DNA of 64,000 bases. It comes from CAXMST01 sp963700785 (GTDB taxonomy: Bacteria; Actinomycetota; Thermoleophilia; Solirubrobacterales; 70-9). Position numbers and translations under genes: made by a program. The notes beneath the pieces were generated by a model. The model worked only from the letters and a program-made list of their open reading frames with translations, made no database searches and was not told the DNA's origin. Each line of letters opens with the position of its first letter. The first letter of the stretch is position 1. Positions 44,605 to 49,827 of the stretch are shown here, piece by piece. The DNA lies in NCBI GenBank assembly GCA_963700785.1, contig CAVOYZ010000021.1:32891-96890 (forward strand), in the 5' to 3' direction.

Positions 44605-45351
44605 ATGTTCAACCACCCGACCCGAAAAGCGATCCTCGGCCTTCTCTGCGCGGCGCTCGCGACGGCTGCCTTTGCCGCGATCGCGGCCGGGCGGATGCAG
44701 AGCCAGCGGATCGACACCGGACTCTGCAAGACGGTCGGCGGCGGGCGCTTCGTCGACGTCCCCGGCTTTCCCGGGGAGCGGATCGACCGCCGGCTGCTGC
44801 GCGACGTCAGCCTGCTCGTCCGCAAGTACAAGATCTTCGTCACCGACGGCTACTCCGAGGACCCGGTCCACTCGAAGAAGGGCGAGCACCCGCTCGGCCT
44901 GGCCCTCGACATCGTGCCCGACCGCGCCGCCGGCGGCAGCTGGCGCGACATCGGCCGCCTCGCACGCTGGGCGGAGCCGAAGCAGGACCAGCCTCGGGCG
45001 CCGTTCCGCTGGGTCGGATACAACGGCGACCAAGGCCACGGTCGCGGCCACCACCTGCACCTCTCCTGGGCGCACTCCCAGACCAAGCCCTTCAAGGCCG
45101 CCCGCACCGTCTACTCGCTGCGCTGCCCGAGCCCCGGCTCAGGCGGCGCCACCGATCCCGGCACCGAGCCGAAGCCACCGACCGACGGTGACACGAAGCG
45201 CAAGCAGTCCGGCAAGGGCGGCGTCGCCCCCGGGGAGAGCAAGGAGACCGCCGGCAGCGGCGGCATCTCCTACCGGGCCGCCAAGCGCAAGATCCGCCGC
45301 CAGCAGGGGGCGCCGCGGAGCGTCGAGCGCGGCGGCATCGCCATCCCCTGA
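44605..45351 (+). CDS. Secreted M15/hedgehog-type zinc peptidase-like protein
   Basis: A 248-residue protein with an N-terminal hydrophobic segment (about 8-28). The zinc-site pattern is visible: VTDGYSEDPVHSKKGEHPLG, then LALDIV, and HHLHLSW near residue 155. These match D,D-carboxypeptidase/L-alanoyl-D-glutamate peptidase folds acting on peptidoglycan peptides. A basic Gly/Lys-rich tail (about 185-248) is probably disordered. The ATG follows AGGCAGGCAGG. Confidence 0.72.
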   Translation: MFNHPTRKAILGLLCAALATAAFAAIAAGRMQSQRIDTGLCKTVGGGRFVDVPGFPGERIDRRLLRDVSLLVRKYKIFVTDGYSEDPVHSKKGEHPLGLALDIVPDRAAGGSWRDIGRLARWAEPKQDQPRAPFRWVGYNGDQGHGRGHHLHLSWAHSQTKPFKAARTVYSLRCPSPGSGGATDPGTEPKPPTDGDTKRKQSGKGGVAPGESKETAGSGGISYRAAKRKIRRQQGAPRSVERGGIAIP

Positions 45352-45379
45352 TCGACCGCCCCCGGAGCCGTATACACAA

Positions 45380-45402
45380 TCCGCGGAAACATAATCCGCG
45401 GA
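45380..45402. promoter_or_regulatory. Two palindromic TCCGCGGA boxes upstream of the cupredoxin gene
   Basis: AATCCGCGGA occurs twice, at 45378 and 45393, so the 8-bp palindrome TCCGCGGA repeats with 15-bp periodicity. Paired dyads about 100 bp before the gene at 45499 are a plausible operator for a metal- or redox-responsive regulator (inference). Confidence 0.4.
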
Positions 45403-45498
45403 GAACTACGGGAAAAGGAGATCTGGAGATCGTCGAGGATCCTGCCCTGCCCGCTGCAACCCGCCGCGCCGCTGCAACCAACCCGAAGGGATCCGTTC

Positions 45499-46002
45499 AT
45501 GAGACTTACCACCCGACTCGCTGCCGCCATCCTCTGCCTGGCCGCTGCCTTCGCTCTCGCCTCCTGCGGCGGCAGTGATGAAAGCAACGGAGATCAACAG
45601 TCGGCTGAGAGCGAAACCGCTGAGTCGGCAGAGGGCGGCTCGGCCGCGCCGGCGGGCGCGGCCGACTCGAAGGTCAGCGCCAAGCTCGGCGAGTACTTCA
45701 TCAAGCCCGATGCGAGCTCGGTTGACGCCGGGAACATCGAGTTCGACGTAACCAATGACGGCTCCATAGAGCACGAGTTTGTCGTGATCAAGACCGATAC
45801 CCCAGCCGCGGACCTGCCGCTTGCCGACGACGGTAACGTCGATGAGGAGGCCGCCGGCGAGGTTCCAGGAGAGATCGGCAGCGTCCAGCCCGGGGCGACG
45901 GAGACCGTCACCCTCTCGCTCGATGCCGCCAAGTACGTGCTGATCTGCAACCTGCCCGGTCACTACAAGGCGGGCCAGTACGCCAAGTTCTCCGTTCGCT
46001 GA
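45499..46002 (+). CDS. Cupredoxin-like lipoprotein
   Basis: A 167-residue secreted protein. The signal peptide ends in a lipobox (LASC, Cys about 24), so it is probably lipid-anchored. After a Glu/Ser/Ala linker the plastocyanin-like domain has copper ligands His in SIEHEFVV, Cys in LICNLPGHYKAGQY and His in the same motif, with Gln/Met position unclear. It would carry electrons outside the membrane. GAAGGGATCC supplies a weak ribosome site. Confidence 0.86.
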   Translation: MRLTTRLAAAILCLAAAFALASCGGSDESNGDQQSAESETAESAEGGSAAPAGAADSKVSAKLGEYFIKPDASSVDAGNIEFDVTNDGSIEHEFVVIKTDTPAADLPLADDGNVDEEAAGEVPGEIGSVQPGATETVTLSLDAAKYVLICNLPGHYKAGQYAKFSVR

Positions 46003-46177
46003 GAATCGGGAACGGGGCCGGTCGCGACCTGCCGCCCCTCCGCGGTGTCCCGCTACCCGCGGAGGCTCCGGAAGGGCCGCGAGCCGCAGGCGCGACCAAG
46101 CCTCGAGCGCGGCGGCATCGCCCTCCCCTGAGCCACCGATCGCAACCGGCCCTCGTATCATCCCCCGCCCGGATCCC

Positions 46178-46249
46178 GGGCGCGTAGCTCAGTGGGAGAG
46201 CGCTCGCCTCACACGCGAGAGGTCGCTGGTTCGAAACCAGCCGCGCCCA
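46178..46249 (+). tRNA. tRNA-Val (CAC)
   Basis: A complete 72-nt cloverleaf: acceptor GGGCGCG/CGCGCCC, D arm with AGTGGGA loop, anticodon loop CTCACAC (anticodon CAC, Val GTG), T loop TTCGAAA, discriminator A. CCA is not encoded. The accessory segment with direct repeats begins 15 bp downstream, a usual position for island integration. Confidence 0.97.
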
Positions 46250-46264
46250 TCGGCGGAAGCGGCT

Positions 46265-46441
46265 TGAACAAGCCATTTCTGGCCTTGACGCCGGATCGAC
46301 CGGCAACTGCCCCGGGGCGCTTTTTGGACGTTTGTGCCCACTAGTGCCCACTGGTGGACCCCAACGCATGCGCCCGGCGACCGGACGCGAGTGGCCTAAG
46401 AGCTTCGATGAAGCGAAGCGACCCGCCGCCATTCACTGTGC
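46265..46441. repeat. 177-bp direct repeat, unit A copy 1
   Basis: Nearly the same 177-bp sequence recurs at 48172-48348 (both begin TGAACAAGCCATTTCTGG and end CATTCACTGTGC; roughly 90% alike by eye). It contains TGCCCACTAGTGCCCA around an ACTAGT palindrome. It begins 15 bp after tRNA-Val, as an attachment-site remnant would, but no integrase gene is in the window. Confidence 0.85.
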
Positions 46442-46465
46442 CTTCTAGGCGTGAAGGACCATTAA

Positions 46466-46591
46466 CCGCAACGGCCCGCGCGCTGCGGGCCGTGGGCTGC
46501 GGCTGGAGAGCTACTCCAGACTCGACTGCCACTCGTTCTTGAAGCTTTGCATGCCGGCGGGCGGTTGCCAAGCCGCCCCCGGCAGTAGCGG
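46466..46591 (-). ncRNA. Structured trailer with anti-anticodon element, cassette 1
   Basis: Directly 3' of the tRNA-like gene on the minus strand. In order: a hairpin at 46583-46553 (GCCGG+GGGCGG stem, one bulged base, loop CTTGGCAA); at 46535-46520 a 16-nt stretch complementary to the anticodon arm; a 6-bp hairpin at 46519-46503 with loop TAGCT, the same loop as in the tRNA variable arm; and a strong hairpin at 46502-46466 (CCGCA...TGCGG outside, ACGGCCCGC/GCGGGCCGT inside) that could end transcription, although no T-run follows. Confidence 0.65.
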
Positions 46592-46681
46592 CGGAGCGCG
46601 GGGGACTTGAACCCCAGTCGAGGAGCTACCCCGACCACATCGAGTGGCAATCGAGTGCAACGCCTCGCCGCTTCACGCTCC
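46592..46681 (-). tRNA. 8/4 allo-tRNA-like gene, anticodon GCC, copy 1
   Basis: A 90-nt cloverleaf with 8-bp acceptor stem GGAGCGTG/CGCGCTCC, 5-bp D stem GCGGC/GTTGC, anticodon loop TTGCCAC at 46650-46644 (anticodon GCC), 7-bp variable arm GTCGGGG-TAGCT-CCTCGAC, 4-bp T stem GGGG/CCCC with loop TTCAAGT, and discriminator G followed by CCG. The 8+4 layout and long variable arm match published allo-tRNAs related to tRNA-Ser/tRNA-Sec. The anticodon would read GGC (Gly). It is not a normal tRNA-Gly, which lacks a long arm, and not selC, whose anticodon is TCA. Confidence 0.75.
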
Positions 46682-46984
46682 GCACCCTGAGCATGCCCGG
46701 CACCGGGTCAGGGATGGGAAACGCGGCGTGCCACATTCGGGATGTGACCGTGTCGAGTCGGCGAACGGCAGGTGGATGGTGGGTTCCGGACGGCTGGCGG
46801 GAAGTTCGCTTCTGCGGCTGATTGCGCGAGAAGGACCTGCCACTCCCTTGCAACAGAACGGCCATCGCAGCACCCAATCTGCGACCGTCCCAAGGCCGTG
46901 TTCCCGCGCGCGGGAAATGAGCGACACGGGGGCCCAGCGGGGTGCCGCATTCAGGGATCGCGCCGTGGCGTCGATCATTGGCTC

Positions 46985-47188
46985 ATGAGCTCGGAACTCG
47001 AGGAGCCGCCTGTCGGACGTGGCGAGGCCCAGCTCCGCTACTTCCTCACGACCTGCGTGATGTGCGGTGTGTGGTACTTCAGCGACTTCACCTCGCTCAC
47101 GAGCCTGCTCTTTGCAGTACTGCTTGGCCTCGGCCTCGCGCGGCTTCAGATCGCCTTCCACAACCGTCGCTGGTTCAGTGGGCGCTGA
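46985..47188 (+). CDS. Small hypothetical membrane protein
   Basis: A 67-residue protein starting MSSELEEPPVGRGEAQLRYF, with two closely spaced hydrophobic segments (about 22-38 and 40-56) and a basic end (HNRRWFSGR). It lies in the accessory segment between RNA cassette 1 and the secreted protein gene. I recognise no family. No clear ribosome site. Confidence 0.45.
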   Translation: MSSELEEPPVGRGEAQLRYFLTTCVMCGVWYFSDFTSLTSLLFAVLLGLGLARLQIAFHNRRWFSGR

Positions 47189-47476
47189 GACTGACACCGC
47201 GATGGGCGCTTAGCGCGGAGAAGAGCTACAGCACCGCATCGAGCAACGTCCAGTCCCACAGCGGCACACAGCCTTCGATTCGGCGCGGCGTGAGCGGTGC
47301 TTCCGGGAAGTGAGCCCGACCCTCGGCCGGGAAGGGGAACGCAAGAGCGCAATCTGGTCACCGGCCGGGGGCCAGGTGCTCGCCGCGGGTGCGGCTAGCC
47401 CGGGGGAGTCATTGCGGTTGCGCCCCAGCCGCTCCCGGCATAGGCTCGCTCCCAACCAACTCGGGAGGAGCATCCA

Positions 47477-48142
47477 ATGGGGAGGATCAAGGGAGCGAAG
47501 CCGTCGCCAGCCCTGCTCGTCGCCGCCGTGGCCCTGGTGGCGTCGCTTGGCGGTGGAGCCGTCGCAGGCGTGACGATCAGCAAGCTGAACAAGAAGGAGA
47601 GGAAGCAAGTCACCAAGATCTCTAAGAAGGAGGCGAACAAGCGCATCGACAAACGCGAGCCGAAGTTGTCGGTCGCAAGCGCGCAGACCGCCGCCGAGGC
47701 CGACCTGCTCGACGGCAAGGACGCATCCGACTTCGCGGAGGCCACGAGTGTCAGAACTTCCGGCTACGTTGGGCTCGATGCCCCGACGACGCCCGGCTCC
47801 AACGAGGTCACTTTGATCGACGCCGGCTTGTTGCGACTGGTGGGCCGATGCGTGCGCGAGGGCGACGACAGCATCACGGCGCGGATCGACATGGAGACCA
47901 CGACGCAGCAAGGTCTCGTGACATTTCAGGCCTTTTTGGGCGATGTCAAGTTGGCAGCGCTCCTCGGCAGCAATGACAGTCGGACGCTGGCTGAGGTGAG
48001 CAATGTCGGCGCGGACCGTGCCACCTACTCGGCGGCTACGGCGAACGGCGAGATGCTCGACGGAGCCGCAATGGCCACAAGGGGGCTGTTCGGCCTCGGG
48101 AACTGTCAGTTCTCTGCGAGCGGGCTGAGCAGTTCAGGCTGA
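47477..48142 (+). CDS. Secreted or surface protein with LLDGKDASDF motif
   Basis: A 221-residue protein. A hydrophobic helix at about residues 11-30 (ALLVAAVALVASLGGGAVAG) serves as signal or anchor. A basic segment follows (KLNKKERKQVTKISKKEANK), then AEADLLDGKDASDFAE, a motif shared by many secreted actinobacterial proteins, and a beta-rich C-terminal domain with two cysteines. GGGAGGAGCATCCA before the ATG is a good ribosome site. Its function is unknown. It is the best-supported protein gene in the accessory segment, flanked by repeats on both sides. Confidence 0.75.
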   Translation: MGRIKGAKPSPALLVAAVALVASLGGGAVAGVTISKLNKKERKQVTKISKKEANKRIDKREPKLSVASAQTAAEADLLDGKDASDFAEATSVRTSGYVGLDAPTTPGSNEVTLIDAGLLRLVGRCVREGDDSITARIDMETTTQQGLVTFQAFLGDVKLAALLGSNDSRTLAEVSNVGADRATYSAATANGEMLDGAAMATRGLFGLGNCQFSASGLSSSG

Positions 48143-48171
48143 TCCGAGCAGCGCCCATCACCGGGGGTGGC

Positions 48172-48348
48172 TGAACAAGCCATTTCTGGTCCATGACGCC
48201 GGATCGACCGGCAACTGCCCCGGGGCGCTTTCGACGCTTTGTGCCCACTAGTGCCCACTTTTCCACCCCAAGGCATGCGCCCGGCGTCCCGACGCGAGTG
48301 GCCCAAGAGCCTCGATGAAGCGAAGCGACCCGCCGCCATTCACTGTGC
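48172..48348. repeat. 177-bp direct repeat, unit A copy 2
   Basis: Second copy of the unit at 46265-46441, of equal length, with scattered substitutions. Like copy 1 it is followed on its right by an RNA cassette, about 100 bp away here and 8 bp away in copy 1, so A and B may form one composite unit duplicated around the genes at 46985 and 47477. Confidence 0.85.
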
Positions 48349-48452
48349 ACAATGATCGGGTCGGGCGGATTAGTCGGTCGCGCCACGTGAACGCCACAGA
48401 CTCAGGCACGGACACGGCCGCGGAAGGAAACAGGGCAACCTGGGCGCCTTAA

Positions 48453-48578
48453 CCGCAACGACCCGCGCGCTGCGGGTCGTGGATTGCGGCCGGGGAGCTA
48501 CCCCGGGTCCAACTGCCAATCGCAGAAGATTGTACGCCGGCTGATGGCTGCTGCCAAGGGCCACCACCGGCGATGTGG
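48453..48578 (-). ncRNA. Structured trailer with anti-anticodon element, cassette 2
   Basis: Same order of parts as in cassettes 1 and 3 but diverged in sequence. The hairpin at 48571-48536 keeps GCCGG, a 7-bp inner stem, the bulged base and a TTGGCAG-containing loop. The 17-nt stretch 48523-48507 matches this copy's own anticodon arm. The TAGCT hairpin is now CCGGGG/CCCCGG and the final hairpin ACGACCCGC/GCGGGTCGT. Every stem is preserved by paired changes. Confidence 0.65.
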
Positions 48579-48667
48579 CGGAGCGCGGGGGACTCGAACC
48601 CCAGCCGAGGGCTACCCCGACCGTCGCAATTGGCAGTTGGACGCGGCGCCGTGCCGCTTCACGCTCC
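48579..48667 (-). tRNA. 8/4 allo-tRNA-like gene, anticodon GCC, copy 2
   Basis: An 89-nt relative of copies 1 and 3: acceptor GGAGCGTG/CGCGCTCC, D stem GCGGC/GCCGC (fully paired where copy 1 has wobbles), anticodon loop CTGCCAA at 48636-48630 (anticodon GCC), variable arm GTCGGGG-TAGC-CCTCGGC, T stem GGGG/CCCC with loop TTCGAGT, discriminator G. The next three bases are CCA, so the mature 3' end is encoded here, unlike in copies 1 and 3. Intact folding despite divergence argues for a functional RNA. Confidence 0.75.
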
Positions 48668-48818
48668 GCACCGATGAGGATCAGGGAGTCGGTGTGAGAC
48701 GTGGGAGACCGAGTGTGCCGATTAGGCGACGGGAGCGCGCCTGTCGAGTGACCGGTCAGGTAGTTGCTTCCGGCAGCATCTGTGAAGGAACCCCTCGTGG
48801 TTAGTTGCGCGAAAAGCG

Positions 48819-49382
48819 CTACTTGGTGACCGGTCCGCGGACCACGCGTTCCCCTCGGATGCTGGTCACGCGCTTCCATTTCGCCCGCTGCTCGCGCCGA
48901 GCCAACCTCAGGGCGCGTCCGCGATCCATGATCGTGATCACGAGTCGATCGGCAGCACGTGCGTTGTGGTGCGACACCGACTTGCGTCCAGGGACGATCG
49001 CGTCGAGTCCGTAGGCGACCGAGCTCCTCGGGAATGCGCCGCCGATGTAGCCCCGGCTCTGGCCCGTAGCGAGCCAGACGAGAAACGCCGATTGCGGGTG
49101 CCGGGGTAGCTTGCGCATGCGGTCGAGCTCGATCTGAGCATGGCGCGGGAAGAGCCAGAGCACGGCGCGGGCGCTCGCATCGGAGTTGGGGCCAACGCCG
49201 GCTAGTCTCGCCCCGCCGATGTTCTTGGGGCCGGGGCCACCCTGGATCTGTGCCTTTGCGCGTGAAGGACCATTAACCGCAACGGCCCGCGCGCTGCGGG
49301 CCGTGGGCTGCGGCTGGAGAGCTACTCCAGACTCGACTGCCACTCGTTCTTGAAGCTTTGCATGCCGGCGGGCGGTTGCCAA
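48819..49382 (-). CDS. Hypothetical protein, N-terminal part inside repeat B
   Basis: A 187-codon frame. Residues 1-41 are encoded within the 313-bp repeat and are an artefact of that RNA region. From about residue 48 the sequence looks protein-like (AVLWLFPRHAQIELDRMRK; FLVWLATGQSRGYIGGAFP; HNARAADRLVITIMDRGRAL) with a basic C-terminus. It may be a gene whose 5' end was replaced when the repeat inserted, or a short gene with an internal start near 49190. No family recognised. Confidence 0.35.
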   Translation of the reverse strand: MATARRHAKLQERVAVESGVALQPQPTARSARAVAVNGPSRAKAQIQGGPGPKNIGGARLAGVGPNSDASARAVLWLFPRHAQIELDRMRKLPRHPQSAFLVWLATGQSRGYIGGAFPRSSVAYGLDAIVPGRKSVSHHNARAADRLVITIMDRGRALRLARREQRAKWKRVTSIRGERVVRGPVTK

Positions 49383-49402
49383 GCCGCCCCCGGCAGTAGC
49401 GG
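49277..49402 (-). ncRNA. Structured trailer with anti-anticodon element, cassette 3
   Basis: Sequence-identical to the trailer of cassette 1; anti-anticodon stretch at 49346-49331, TTGGCAA hairpin at 49394-49364, final hairpin at 49313-49277. Confidence 0.6.
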
Positions 49403-49492
49403 CGGAGCGCGGGGGACTTGAACCCCAGTCGAGGAGCTACCCCGACCACATCGAGTGGCAATCGAGTGCAACGCCTCGCCGCTTCACGCTCC
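49403..49492 (-). tRNA. 8/4 allo-tRNA-like gene, anticodon GCC, copy 3
   Basis: Identical to copy 1 within the perfect 313-bp repeat; anticodon loop at 49461-49455. Confidence 0.75.
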
Positions 49493-49827
49493 GCACCCTG
49501 AGCATGCCCGGCACCGGGTCAGGGATGGGAAACGCGGCGTGCCACATTCGGGATGTGACCGTGTCGAGTCGGAGCAACTTCCGGGCTACGACTGCCCGGA
49601 GTAGCGAGGCTCGCTGTGTTCTTCTGGGCGCCCGGGCGCCGTACTGCTGCTACTCCTCGCTCGAGACCCACCAGCGACCGTCTTCTCGAACGGCGGACCC
49701 CGAGCCACCGCCCGTGTACTTGCCCACTAGTGCCCGCCCATGCCCGATGGTGAATCCAATAGCCACCCTCGGCAGCGGCGGGTCCTAGCCGGTCCCTCGG
49801 GCGAGGGGCACCAGACTTCCTCCGCTC

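Larger units (their letters stand above)
46449..46761. repeat. 313-bp perfect repeat, unit B copy 1
   Basis: Identical base for base, as far as I can read, to 49260-49572 (offset 2811). It contains the whole tRNA-like cassette and about 80 bp of its upstream flank. A diverged third copy occupies 48453-48690. Perfect identity means very recent duplication or gene conversion. Confidence 0.9.
49260..49572. repeat. 313-bp perfect repeat, unit B copy 3
   Basis: Identical to 46449-46761. Unlike copies 1 and 2 it has no A unit on its left; only the fragment TGCCCACTAGTGCCC recurs to its right at 49721-49735. Flanks diverge abruptly at both ends, and I see no terminal inverted repeat or target duplication. 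Confidence 0.9.

Noticed and set aside
45908..46432. Long minus-strand frame containing RLVSNQRPLACEASALPLSY across tRNA-Val
   Set aside because: This is the familiar false translation of the complement of a tRNA gene plus repeat A, not a protein.
46466..46502. Classic intrinsic terminator at the cassette end
   Set aside because: The hairpin is strong, but no T-run follows (TTAA only), so I describe it as part of the RNA and leave terminator function open.
46592..46681. Interpretation as selC (tRNA-Sec)
   Set aside because: The T stem is 4 bp, not 5, and the anticodon is GCC, not TCA; no selA/selB/selD genes are seen nearby.
46592..46681. Interpretation as ordinary tRNA-Gly or tRNA-Ser
   Set aside because: tRNA-Gly has no long variable arm, and a 7/5 fold leaves a mismatch (T-C) at the base of the T stem; the 8/4 fold pairs fully. 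The anticodon is wrong for Ser.
46449..49572. CRISPR array or integron attC array
   Set aside because: Only three widely spaced copies, no uniform spacers, no cas genes or integron integrase, and no attC core sites.
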